A stretch of DNA of 64,000 nucleotides, taken from Neoceratodus forsteri. Taxonomy: Eukaryota; Chordata; Ceratodontiformes; Ceratodontidae. This document shows positions 11,248 to 21,776 of the stretch, piece after piece. The stretch is from contig CM028132.1 of the NCBI GenBank assembly GCA_016271365.2, forward strand, positions 1,183,443,001 through 1,183,507,000, in the 5' to 3' direction. Below the pieces are notes generated by a model. That model had not been told where the DNA came from. It made no database searches and saw only the letters and a program-made list of their open reading frames with translations. How positions within the stretch are numbered: the first letter of the stretch is position 1; the number at the start of each line of letters is the position of its first letter. A program made the translations under genes and the position numbers.

Positions 11248-12224
11248 TATTTTTAGAAAATAAGTCTGTTGGTTGTTGCATTGGTCTAGGTTACAAACTG
11301 TCTTGCGAAAAATCATGATTCAGTAAGAAATGTCCCACTTTGGGCCCCTTAAAAGCTAGCAATACTATCATCCATTTCAGGTCACATTTGTTGCCATTAT
11401 GAAGAAAGCACCTCTGCCACAAACAGAAACCATTTCACAACAGAAAGATGCAAGTTTTGAACACAGACTTACTGGGGACATGCCCTGCACTAAAATGGGA
11501 AAAACTGCAAGTGTAAAGCCCCATGGGAAATAGTACTTCGTACCAAAACTGATGCCATCTATAGCTTCTCAACCCACAAAATATGTGGTTTACAGTTTCC
11601 ACACTGAGAAACACTTCGGGTAATACAGCCCCGGACACAACTTTTATTTTGTATGTCATATGATGGTCCATAGTTCCACTTAACAAAATAACCATCATTT
11701 TTACAATGCTTGCAAAGCTATTGGCACCAACAGTTCAACTCCAGATTTCACAAATGGTTTTATTAAAACTTTATCCATCCTCTCTTAGTTGCCTATAAGT
11801 GAATGTACAACTGAAAATCCTTTTGCTTACAGTCCAGTCAACGTCAGTCACTTCCGTCTTCTGGCAGGAGTAAACCTTAATCAAACGCTTTTAAATGTTA
11901 TGAGACAGGTTAAATTACCTAAACATTTTCCGCTGGTAGAAACTCTATTTTAAGCTCAGCCTCCCCTCTTATGTAAATGACTTCGGAGTACCAGTTGAAT
12001 AGTTTTCCTTATATAGCTTACAACAGTGTATTAAAGTTATTGCTTAAAGCTTGGAAAAACATCTACCCATTTACAAAAAAAATACAGACTGGTGTGAACT
12101 GTAGGTTTTTCTGTTTTCCTTATGTCAAAATGAGATGTAAAGATAACAGCTACAGCTATTAAGTGGATTAGCAATTCAGAACAACTCATACTTGTTTCAG
12201 TAGTAGCTACAGTATGGAAACATG
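11248..12224. other. Unassigned stretch
   Basis: AT-rich sequence with only short frames. No recognisable element or gene. Confidence 0.4.
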
Positions 12225-12480
12225 GAATTTGTTGGCAGAAAAGAACTGTTTGGCACATCCAGTCTTCCCAGAAGGGTCCCTGCTTAGTCTGTCTGCAGAC
12301 CCTTACTGGTCTCTGGTGAACCTCCCTCCTGCCTATTTACTAATATTCCCCTGTGTCTATCCAACACATGCTTGAAGCCTCCTACTCTTTTTGGCACCAC
12401 CACTTCATCTGGCAGTCTGTTCTAGGAATCTACAACTCTTTCAGTGAAAAAGTACTTCCTCACATCTCTCTTAAAGAGCT
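12225..12480 (-). mobile_element. CR1 3' UTR fragment, antisense
   Basis: It is similar to the left end of the 150-984 fragment: GAATTTGTTGGCAGAAAAGA, then the 'cctgcctatttactaatatt' stretch, then 'aagtacttcctcacatctct'. This is the reverse complement of the last 250 bp of the CR1 copies in this window, a 5'-truncated insertion. Confidence 0.8.
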
Positions 12481-12895
12481 ACTGACGCCTCAAAGAAAAC
12501 TTTAAAAAACATAATAATTACGTACAAGTCTGCTTGCATTCCATTTTTATTTTATATATTTCTCTTCCCCATAATTTGTTACTAAGGAAATGTGTATGAA
12601 TATATGATCGTGGTCCCTTAGTTTATTTTGAGTTCATCTGCCTCTATAGCTTACTCCCTACTCCAAGTCATCATCCTCTGTTGTGACATCACAGTCTGTT
12701 GCCATGGGAGTAACTATGAGGTCACAAGCAGTGCTCTATGACTTCAGGTAGGGAGAAAGCAGCAGGAATAGATGAACTCTTCAGGAGCAGAAATCCTGTT
12801 TTCATACAAATGACCACAGTAATAAATAATGCAGAGGAGAGATACTGAACTAATGGGAAATACAGGCTGAACTGTGTCTAAATATTATGTTTTGT
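12481..12895. other. Unassigned stretch
   Basis: No recognisable gene or repeat between the CR1 fragment and the L2 copy. Confidence 0.4.
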
Positions 12896-12978
12896 TAAAC
12901 CACGAGGTGTTACTGGACCACCTGCAGAACTGGTGTGGACTAACTGGAAATGTCATCAACTAGTTTAGGTCCTACCTT

Positions 12979-13985
12979 GTGGGCAGAGTGCAAAGGGTGA
13001 CAGTGGGGTTATCCTCATCTAGCCCAATGCCTTTGCACTGTGGAGTTCTGCAGGGGTTGGTCCTGTCACCTTTGCTGTTCATGGTGTATATGCTGCCATT
13101 GGGAGATGTTATCAGGCAGTATGGGCTAGGTTTTCATTGCTATGCTGATGACACCCAGCCATACCTGTCCTGTGTACCAGGTAACCAGATGGCGGCCTCT
13201 GTGTTTAGCACCTGCCTGGAGGAGATCCAGAACCTGATGACTGAAAACTGGCTGTGGCTCAACACAGACAAGATGAAGTACTGGTGGTGGATTCAGGTTG
13301 ACGAAGGGATGGAGGGAGAGCTGGGAATGCCCCATGTCTGATACTAGGTGGCGTCCCCTTGGCCCCCTCTGGATATGGGCATGGTCCTTGACAACAGCCT
13401 GACACTTGAGGCTCAGTTGTTGGCCATTGTCCAAAGTGGTTTCTATCATTTGCGGAACATCACTTGGATCTTGGCCCTGATACCAACTGAAGACCTTTCC
13501 ACTCTGGTACATGCATTTGTCACATCCAGGTGAGATTACTGCAATGCTCTGTACCTGCGGCTATCTGGAGGCAACCTCTGCCATCTGCAGCTGGTGCAGA
13601 ATGCAGCAGCTAGACTGGCGCTTCAAGATCTGAGCACACCATGCCTGTCCTTCGCGAACTGCACTGGCTGCCAATAAGGTGGAGGATTGCCTTCAAGGTC
13701 GGGATCCTGACCTATAAAGCCCTGCACGGACGGGGACCAGACTACCTGCAAGACCTCCTGGTTCCCTACTGCCTGACTCGTACTCTCCGTTCTGCTGAGG
13801 GTTGCCTTCTGGAAGTTCCTAGGGCTATGTTGCGGCATTCTGGGGACCACACTTTTTTTGTTGCTGCACCTACCCTATGGAACTCATTGCCAAGACAACT
13901 AAGGGAGGCACCTTCAGTGGAAACCTTCAGAAAGGGTCTGAAAACGTTCCTATTTAACCAGGCGTATACTTTACGTACTATATGA
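12979..13985 (+). pseudogene. L2 reverse transcriptase and C-terminal domain (broken)
   Basis: Frame 12979-13341 holds the fingers/palm end, with 'LQGLVLSPLLFMVYMLPLG' in place of the usual GVPQGS...SPxLF block, and an intact YADD at 13,141-13,152. The thumb 'ENWLWLNTDKMKY' follows. Frames 13348-13533 and 13641-13985 continue into the L2-type C-terminus, with 'LRELHWLPIRWRIAFKV', 'LTYKALHGRGPDYL' and 'FFVAAPTLWNSLPRQLRE'. The last piece is complete to a natural-looking stop. Frame shifts at about 13,340 and 13,540-13,640 and loss of the endonuclease make it inactive. Confidence 0.85.
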
Positions 13986-14070
13986 TGAAGAATGTGAATT
14001 GTATTGATTAATGTTTCAAGTAATAGACAGTGTGTTTTATAATGTTATACTTTGCATTGTGGATTGTAGT

Positions 14071-14435
14071 ATTATATAATAACTGGGCACCGCTTTTTCC
14101 CATAGGGAAAGCGGGTTATAATTTTCCGTTATGACCCGTGGGTTATAACGGGTCTGAGCATGTGCAAAAAGCAGTGTTCTGCTCCTCCTCATGAGACAGC
14201 ACGTCATAGTTCACTACCAGTTGGAATCGGCGGTAAGTTAATTGAAACTAAAAACAAAATAACTGAAAAGACCGCTTCCCAAACTGGCAAACTTGTGAGA
14301 GGTTGTACAACGACAAGATTTTTTTACATGAGCTGCATGTCGCATGAAAGCTAACGAACTGCATAGTGCATGGGGATGTCTTTATTTTATATAACTGCTA
14401 AGGCGAAAAAGCATTCCCCAGCAATTATATAAAAT
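14071..14435. mobile_element. MITE-like element with about 33-bp terminal inverted repeats
   Basis: The left end ATTATATAATAACTGGGCAC followed by CGCTTTTTC is matched in inverse by GCGAAAAAGCATTCCCCAGC followed by AATTATATAA on the right. The right end is itself palindromic (TTTATTTTATATAACTGCT against AGCAATTATATAAAATAAA). Inside is a GACCCGTGGGTTATAACGGGTC palindrome at about 14,133-14,153. There is no transposase frame. Superfamily unknown. Confidence 0.6.
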
Positions 14436-14461
14436 AAAAGCTGGGCAGATGTGTGAAACTC

Positions 14462-14562
14462 GAATGTTAGACACCCCCTCTGTGTGGGATGCCTGTACAA
14501 ACCCCTCGAGCTTCACTCTCAGGGTTTATGTGGCATCCCACACCTTGGGGGTGTCTGACATT
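14462..14562. repeat. 101-bp hairpin, about 42-bp arms
   Basis: GAATGTTAGACACCCCCTCT at the left is the inverse of the right end (...GGGGGTGTCTGACATTC), and the arms continue through GTGTGGGATGCC. The loop is about 17 bp. This is a small foldback insertion or a structured part of the L2 3' UTR. Confidence 0.75.
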
Positions 14563-14670
14563 CTCTTTATAACCACCTCCCCAGCCATTATTGTATATGT
14601 CATTGGAATTATGTTTTTAATTGTGTAAGCGCTCCGAGCCTCCAGGAAGGGGCACTATAGAAATAAAGTA

Positions 14671-14674
14671 TCTA

Positions 14675-14705
<31 letters not shown>
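14671..14705 (+). repeat. TCTG/TCTA tetranucleotide microsatellite
   Basis: Runs of TCTG then TCTA directly after the L2 terminus, in the place where L2 copies carry a short-repeat tail. Confidence 0.85.
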
Positions 14706-14706
<1 letters not shown>

Positions 14707-14734
14707 AATTTTACCTGAATGTGTCACTACCTCT

Positions 14735-15050
14735 TTAAACTCCTTCTACCCTTAGCTTCATTGCATTTCCTCTGGTTCTGGTGCTCTTGCTCATTTGCGA
14801 GAGACCCCTCCTCCTGCAGCCTGTTCACCTCGTGAAGTAACTGTAGGTCTGTATCATGTCTCCTCTCACTCATCTCTCTTCCAGGGTGTACATGTTGCAA
14901 TCTGTCTCTCTCTCTCTCTCCCCATAGAGTCACTGATGCAACTCCTGCACCATTTTTGGTGCTCTCCTCTGGACTGCCTCCACCGTTTCTATGTCTGTTC
15001 TGAGGTGTGGCTTACAGAACTGAACACAATATGTATGTTAAGCATATTGT
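14735..15050 (-). mobile_element. CR1 3' fragment, antisense
   Basis: On the minus strand this reads from the CR1 ORF2 C-terminal block ('VQFW'-like region) to the start of the 3' UTR. The plus strand shows the same order of phrases as 400-660. It is broken by a TCTC microsatellite at about 14,902-14,922. Confidence 0.75.
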
Positions 15051-15109
15051 TGTATTCAGAACTGCATACCCATTACTCTTCAGTTCTTTTTCCAACCATT
15101 GATCGCTCA

Positions 15110-16030
15110 TCAGACTTGTAGAGAAACAGCTCTGTCATTTTCTTCGACTTCATCATCGTTTAACCTTTCATTTTACCTGTCGACGTTGTCCTTTTATGCC
15201 GCCATTGAAAGAACTTTTATTTAGGTTTTGTACCTGCAGTTATATGATCTACAAGGACGACATTCAGACGGTTTGTGTTTGCTGTTTGGGCCTGTCCCAC
15301 AACATCAGGGCCTGCAATATCTGCCAGGGATTCAACCAGGCCACAAGGAGATGTCAATAGAAGGCTCTAGACACCTTCTTCACTATTAAGGCCATGAAAG
15401 CAAAAGCCCTGGCCACAGGCTCCAAGCTGACTTCTCCCTCTCACTGAACCACCTCTGGCAAGGGGAACTCCCCATTGTCTAGCACCACTGCTGCCACGAT
15501 CATCAAGGACTAAAAATAAAGACAAGATTAAATCATTGTCGAAGTTCTCCTCTTCCAGCCATCACCATAAACATAAGGATAATACTCATGCTTTGCGGTG
15601 AAGTCTCCATTGAAGGAGAGTGAGTCTCCGTCGTTGTCCACGCCAGGGTGATGACTGTAGCCTCCCCTCCCCGACTATCGATGAGACACGAATTTCGAGG
15701 TCTGGCTCTGGTACTGCCATACCTACTATGGATGGTATGCGCGGCCCCCATTGTCTGGTTCTATCCTTCCGAGGTTAGTTGTCCCAGGCCTTTTACAAAG
15801 TGCTGTTGTCTCTCAGGTGGTGCTAGCGTCATGCTCTGAATGATTTTGATGCCTGCTACTGTCACTCCCACTGTGATGATGGCTATCCCATCGACTGGGC
15901 CTTCACTGTCACAGAAGGCATCCAGGAGCATGCCTCTCATCTCTCCACAGCCATCGCTTCTATTGCTAACTCCATTAATTGCTCCATAGAACACAATCCT
16001 TATCTCCTTAAAGAGACTCATCATGGTTCA
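15110..16030 (+). mobile_element. DIRS-type gag fragment (DIRS-D)
   Basis: The segment holds the start of a DIRS-like gag and degraded downstream gag sequence. Later reading in broken frames gives an acidic, gag-like stretch ('YPIDWAFTVTEGIQE') near 15,880-15,930. No reverse transcriptase or recombinase follows, so the copy is truncated or deleted. Confidence 0.6.
15196..15360 (+). pseudogene. DIRS gag zinc-finger region
   Basis: From the ATG at 15,196 the frame runs 54 codons to a stop at 15,358-15,360. It contains 'CVCCLGLSHNIRACNIC', a cysteine/histidine knuckle of the same spacing as 'CIYCLGLGHDSQACDLC' in DIRS-B and 'CVRCLGPTHDTNSCIRC' in DIRS-C. In these elements gag binds nucleic acid and packages the RNA. 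The early stop (TAG after 'RRCQ') breaks the normally much longer gag. Confidence 0.7.
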
Positions 16031-16150
16031 GGTGTGCTTCACACATCTTGATGCCTTTTATTGGCGAAACGCTGTCTGTATACATTTTATAAACTTTTAT
16101 GGTGTTATTGCAGAAGTGGAAGGGATCATAACTTTACCTCCCCATATCTC

Positions 16151-16362
16151 TTCCACTTCCTGGTCTCTTGCTCTGCCCTTTTTAGTTGACCAGTGCCCTT
16201 GAGTTATCTCCAAATGGCTGTTATCGTATATAAAATCCTTGTTAAAATGGCCCCCCATAGACAGTTTAATGGAGCGCTCCCCCGTGCTCTTCCTAGCTTC
16301 ACGTCATTACGTGCTGGAGCTCGGGGCGGATCTTGGGCAGAGCGAGAGACCAGGAAGTGGAA
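16151..16362. repeat. Inverted repeat, 28-bp arms
   Basis: TTCCACTTCCTGGTCTCTTG (16,151 on) pairs with the right arm ending CAGGAAGTGGAA (16,335-16,362), with one mismatch in 28 bp and about 156 bp between. The GAAGTGGAAGGGAT core also occurs as a direct copy at about 16,113. MITE-like, with no coding content. Confidence 0.65.
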
Positions 16363-16916
16363 GGGATCTGCAATAACAGCATTAAACAGCATTTGGGTCT
16401 ATGAAGTACACAGATTATGCTCTACATAGTATAGAGCGAGGGAGAGTGAAACAGTGCTATTAGGCAGTGCAATTGCCTGGTATTTTATTATTTTGGAGAT
16501 TTTAACAAAAACCTGCTGTTCACATTGGAGCCCTGTTGCCTAGGCACCCAAGGAAACAGGAAGAGAGCATGGTAGATCAGACAGCTAGAGTCTGAACTGC
16601 TATCGTGCTAAATTTGTGATTTTTATAACGACCGGGACATCATCACACAGTGCCTGTGCCTCGCATGAGAGGCAGACGCACGGGGTGCTGTTTTATTATT
16701 TTTTAGGCATATTTTGCCTGCTTAGCAACACACGACCTCTGAAGTTACTTCTGTGCATTTTCCCTTTATCTAAGCGCCACTGCAGCGAGCAGGTGAGCGC
16801 TGGGTGTTGCGGCGGAGATCTCACACAGAGACACTCACATTGGCGCTGTGTCATGCTGTGTCCGCTGTGCACTGGGATCTGGGACACAACAGTTTGTTTT
16901 CAGTACTGGCCCGAGA

Positions 16917-17891
16917 ATGAACATGAAACAGTGCAGTAAGTGTGGAATGTATACGGAGGGGGATGAAGAACAGGGGTTCATATGTGAAAACTGCTACCTA
17001 ATCATTGTGCTACAAGCTGAAATTGCTTCCCTGCAACAGAGGGTTAAAACACAGGCTGAGATCTCTGTGTTAGAACAATATATAGATACAGTAGAAATTG
17101 ATGTTTCTAGATCACATCAACTGTTAACATCTGATACTGATCCACATACAATAAATGAGGGTGAAAACCCCAAATGGTACACTGTACATAGATCAAGAGG
17201 GGGGGAAAGGGGTAGGAGAAACATAGGGGGGTCTTCCAACTTACTTACCCCTAATAGATTTCAAGCCCTTGATATAGACCAAGAACAGGATGTGCTACAG
17301 GTGCCCATTTCACCCAATTAAACTTGTAGTGATCTGAACCCCCCCCCCCACCTCTACTGCATCTACACAAAGTATCAAAGCACCAAGGGATGTCCTTGTA
17401 ATAGGAGACCCCATTATAAAATACTCTGACCAAGTTATTTGTAAAAACAGAAAGGAATTTACAACAGTGTCAGTTTTGCCAGGGGCGGGTATCAGGGATA
17501 TACACAGTTTACTACCTGGGTTACTGGAGAATACACAGACCCCATTAACAGTCTTACATGTGGGAGTAAATGATGTGGGAAAAATAAATCTCACTGAGAT
17601 ACAGAGGGACTTTGAGAGTGTGGGGGAGGAATTAAAAAACAGAGGATGTGAGTTGATTGTCTCTGGAATACTACCTGTTCCCCGGCAGGATGGAAGCAGA
17701 CTGAGAGTATTAGATGTCTAAATGGTTGGTTAAAAAGATAGTGTCACGGAGAGGGGTTAATATTTTTGGATCATTGGGAGGAATTCCAGGCACTCCACAG
17801 CTTCTCACATGATGGGCTAAACCTAGATAGACAGGGGAAAAGGATTCTATCATCCAAATTAAAACAGACTATTGAACAATATTTAAACTAA
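16917..17891 (+). pseudogene. CR1-A ORF1: zinc finger and SGNH esterase (inactivated)
   Basis: The start at 16,917 gives 'MNMKQCSKCGMY', then 'GFICENCYLIIVLQAEI', a Cys-x2-Cys...Cys-x2-Cys finger followed by a short heptad-like leucine stretch. After a stop at about 17,320 and a C homopolymer (17,339-17,349), an SGNH hydrolase follows: block I 'VLVIGDPIIKY', block III 'VLHVGVNDVGK' and block V 'HDGLNLDRQGKRIL'. CR1 ORF1 esterases are thought to act on lipids or in RNP assembly. Here the nucleophile is proline (codon 17,410-17,412; GDS to GDP) and the block V histidine is asparagine (17,820-17,822). Confidence 0.8.
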
Positions 17892-17926
17892 ATACTGGGG
17901 GGGGACCAGGTGCTGTGAACACAAAT

Positions 17927-18710
17927 ATGACCTACAAACAAAAACCCTTGTGGAATTACCTAGTCCTAAATGCTAGAAGTCTTACAAATAAAATGGACGA
18001 ATTAAAACTAAAATTATACAATGATAATATTAATGTATGTGCCACTACAGAACCTTGGTGAAGGGTTAAGGACACCTGGGACAAGCACATCCCAGGTTAT
18101 ACTCTATACAACAAGGATAGGCTCCATACAAGAGGTGGTGGAGTGGCATTGTATGTTCAAAATGACATTACATCTGAGATTATGGGCTGTACAGCATGGG
18201 TTCAGGAGGAAATTATATGGGTAAAGATTATCCTACCAAGAGCACCCAAGATTAATATTGCAGTGGTGTGTAGACCACCAGCTAGGTTACCCGAACAAGA
18301 CAGCCACTTACTAGATTTTATTAAATGTATAGCCCAAGAGGATAATGTCATCATACTAGGAGATTTTAACCTCCCAGGTATAAAATGGGACCTATTACAG
18401 GCAAACTCACAGGTTGAAGCCAGTTTCTTGGAAGAACTTCTAGTCGCAGGAATGGATCAACTTGTAAATGATAACACAAGGGGTAATCATATTCTAGATT
18501 TAGTACTAACTAATATGGTTGATAACATCCAAAATTGCAAGGTTGAGGCTTCTTTGGGAAATAGTGACCATTCCATGGTCAGTTTTCAATTTAATAGGGG
18601 TTATCATATTACCAGTAATAGTAGAGTACTGTATGACTATAATCAGGTCAACTATTGTACATGTAGAAATGAACTAGATACCTGGAATTGGCAGCAAGAG
18701 TTAGCAAATC
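17927..18710 (+). pseudogene. CR1-A ORF2 endonuclease part
   Basis: The frame opens 'LVLNARSLTNKMDEL', the usual first strand of a CR1 endonuclease, then has a stop after 'TTEPW', where the catalytic SETW-like motif would be. It then runs open in 18,143-18,949 through 'RGGGVALYVQND', 'IILGDFNLPGIKW', 'NHILDLVLTN' and 'LGNSDHSMVSFQF'. The active-site D, N and H positions are present. The frame breaks into family B sequence shortly after 'DTWNWQQEL'. Confidence 0.8.
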
Positions 18711-18714
18711 TAAC

Positions 18715-21700
18715 ACTACAAGAAATCTTGCTCACCCCCACAGCTAGCAGTGGAACCAGTGAACCAGAGGAATGGCTATCTCTACAAAGCAGTGTGCAAA
18801 AGATGGAGATTAGCGCCCAAGAGGTGGATAGGCAGAAAAGGGGCAAAATTCAGCAGAAGGGCAGACAGCAAGGAGAACCAGGGATAAAGGACAACCAAGG
18901 ATGGGGCTGGAGTAGAACAGCGAAACAGTCTAGGGAGGTCAAATCATGAAAGCCATGTGTGCAAATGCCAGGAGCCTTAGCAACAAGATGGAAGATCTGA
19001 GGCTGTCATGGTGCAGTCAGACCTGGACATTGTGGCCATCACTGAAACCTGGTGTAATGATAACCACGACTGGGAGATGGCCATACCTGGCTACAACATA
19101 TTCAGAAGAGACAGAGCAGGCAGAAAGGGAGGAGGAGTGGCACTGTATGTGAAAATGACATAAGGGCCACAGAGATCCAGGAGGAACAAATGGGGAGAGA
19201 TACTGTGGATTAAGCTGGAAAGGAAAATGGGGACAGCCATCCACAGGTGTGGTCTATAGACCACCAGCCCAGGAGGAAGAAACAGATAGGGAGTTGACGC
19301 TAGCCATCCAAAGGATGGCAGACAAGGGTGAGGTAGTAATGGTTGAGACTTCAATATTCCAGACGTGGACTGGAGCATCCCAGCAGCAGCATCAACTAGA
19401 GCAGATTTATCCTGGACTTCCTTCAGGTGCCTTCCTCAAGCAACTGGTCATGGAACCAACCGGCAGAAGGCAATACTGGACCTTTGCTCACAAACAGGGA
19501 CAGTGTGATGCGGGTAACAGTGGGGGAGCACCTGAGGAACAGTGACCACCAGTCACTGTGGTTTGAAATCACAGAAAGAGCAGAACCAAACCACACAAAA
19601 ACACGTATCCCAGATTTTAGGGGGGCAGACTTTGGGAAAATGGGGAGATACTTGAAAGAGGCATTAAGGGGAATGGGACAGGAATCAGGGGCTGAGGATT
19701 AGTGGGCAGTATTTAAAATGGGGATTACAAGAACAACAGAATTATGCATTAAGCAGGTTAGCAAGAGGAAAAGGAAGAGGAGACCATTATGGTTTTCCAA
19801 AGAGGTAGCAAAGAAAGTGAAAGTCAAAAGATTGCATTCAGGCAATACAAAAGACACAGGCAGAAGGGGATAGAGAGAAGCACCAGGAGAAGCAAAGGAG
19901 GCAGGAGGCATGTCAGGGAAGCCAAAGCTCAGACAGAAGAACACATTGCAAAATCAGTGGGTAGAGGGACAAAACCTTTACAGGTACATAAGTGAAAAAG
20001 AAAGGCAAAGGAGGGATAGTGAGACTGAAAGGGAGGATGGCTGTGTGAGGATGACAACAGTAAAGCTGACATATTGAACAGGTATTTCTGCTCAGTCTTT
20101 ACTGAGGAAGAGGAGGGTAATGGGTCTGAAGGGAGTACAAGGGTGAGAATGGTGCAGAAATGGACACAGTCCCTTGACACGAGAAAGGGTCCTGAAGGAA
20201 CTGGAAGTAATAAGAGTTGATAAAGCAATGGGGCCAGATGGGTGCACCCCAGGGTCCTTAAATAACTAAGAGGTGGTGGCTGAACCTCTGGCTATCCTGT
20301 TTAGCCGATCACTGGAAACAGGGAGGTACCCAAAGACTGGAGGACAGCAGATGTAGTCCCCTACAAAAGTGGGAACAAAGAGGAAGCAGGGAACTACAGA
20401 CCAGTCAGCCTCACCTCGGTAGTGGGGAAGATCATGGAAGCACTACTGAAGGAGAGACTGGTGGAACATCTGGTTGTCAATGGACTACAGGACCCAAGGC
20501 AGCATGGTTTCACCAGGGGGAGGCCACAGACCAACCTCATTAAATTTTTGACTGGGTGACTAGGGAGGTGGATCAGGGAGGGCAGTGGACATGGCTATCT
20601 GGACTTCAGCAAGGCCTTTGACACTGTGCCACATAGAAGAATATTACACAAACTGGGGAATATGGATGTGGGCAGGACAGTAGTGTGGTGGGTAGGTAAC
20701 TGGCTGGGTGGCAGGACACAGAGGGTGGTGGTAAATGGCTGTCACTCCACAGAAGGAAGAGTGACCAGTGGGTACCACAGGGATCAGTGCTGGGACCGGT
20801 CCTATTCAACATCTTCATCAATGACATTATGAGGGACCTAGAAGGCAGAATTTCACTGTTCGCTGATGACACAAAGCTCTGTAACAGGGTAGACACACCA
20901 GAGGGTGTAGACAGAATGAGAAGGGACCTGCAGAAACTTGAAGAATGGTCAGGGGTTTGGCAGTTGAAATTCAATGCAAAGAAGTGCAAGATAATGCATA
21001 TGGGGCACAAAAACCCTGGCACAATATATCAGTTGGGGGTGAGGATATAGCATGCACCAAGCAGGAAAGGGATCTTGGGGTTATCATCTCTGATGACCTC
21101 AAGGTAGGGAAACAGTGTGACAAGGCAGCAGGTAAAGCAAATAGGATGCTGGGATGCATAGGCAGGGGCATCACCAGCAGGAAAAGGGAGGTCATAATTC
21201 CACTATACAAGACACTAGTGAGGTCCCACCTGGAGTACAGTGTACAGTTCTGGAGATCATACCTACGTAAGGACATGGACAGGGTAGAGAAGGTTCAGAG
21301 GAAGGCAACAAAGATGGTGGATGGATTGTATCACAAGTCCTATGAAGACAGGTTGAAGGAACTGAATATGTACTCCCTGGAGGAGAGGAGGGAGGAAGGG
21401 GATATGATAGAGACATACAAGTATCTTACAGGGAGGAACAGGGCGCAGGAATACACTATTTTTAAGCGAAAAAGATGTTCCAGGACTAGAGGGCATGAGA
21501 TGAAGTTGGAGAGAGGACTATTCAGAGGAAACGTGAGGAAGAATTTCTTCACAGAACGGGTGGTGGACAAGTGGAACGCCCTGCCAGAGGAAGTGGTGGG
21601 GCTGAAACAATCACAGGATTTAAGAATGCATGGGATAGACATAAAGGAATTCTGGAGGTAAGGGGCAACAGACTTCTAGGAAAACATAAACTGAATTTAC

Positions 21701-21776
21701 AAGCTCAAATGGGCAGACCGGGTGGGCCATAGGCCCTTATCTGCCGACACTGTCTGAGTATCTGTGTATCTATGTG
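18715..21776 (+). mobile_element. CR1 LINE family B copy 1, 5'-truncated, nested in CR1-A
   Basis: The copy begins in the ORF1-ORF2 spacer, runs through an endonuclease (from 18,946 'ANARSLSNKM'), reverse transcriptase and C-terminus, and ends with the CR1 terminus (GGTGGGCCATAGGCCCTTAT and a CTGTGTATCTATGTG tail). Gene order and phrases match copy 2 at 52.4-55.45 kb. It lies inside the endonuclease-RT linker of CR1-A, so it is the younger insertion. No long target duplication was found. Confidence 0.8.
18946..21661 (+). pseudogene. CR1-B copy 1 ORF2 (broken)
   Basis: Many frame breaks. Recognisable pieces are the endonuclease start (18,946), 'STGVVYRPPAQEEE'-like sequence near 19,240, 'DFRGADFGKMGRYL' (about 19,615), 'SKAFDTVPHRR' (near 20,605), FADD at 20,859-20,870 with both aspartates kept, 'WQLKFNAKKCKIMHMGHK' (about 20,958), and a C-terminus open from 20,945 to 21,661 with 'LEYSVQFWRSYLRKDMDRVE' and 'RNFFTERVVDKWNALPEE'. 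The GVPQGS box is damaged by a frameshift near 20,770. Confidence 0.8.

Larger units (their letters stand above)
12896..14706 (+). mobile_element. L2 LINE, 5'-truncated
   Basis: The copy starts inside the reverse transcriptase and ends with an L2-like 3' terminus (TAAGCGCTCCGAGCCTCCAG near 14,626) followed by a TCTG/TCTA microsatellite. Its 3' UTR is interrupted by, or contains, a MITE-like element (14,071-14,435) and a hairpin (14,462-14,562). Confidence 0.8.
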
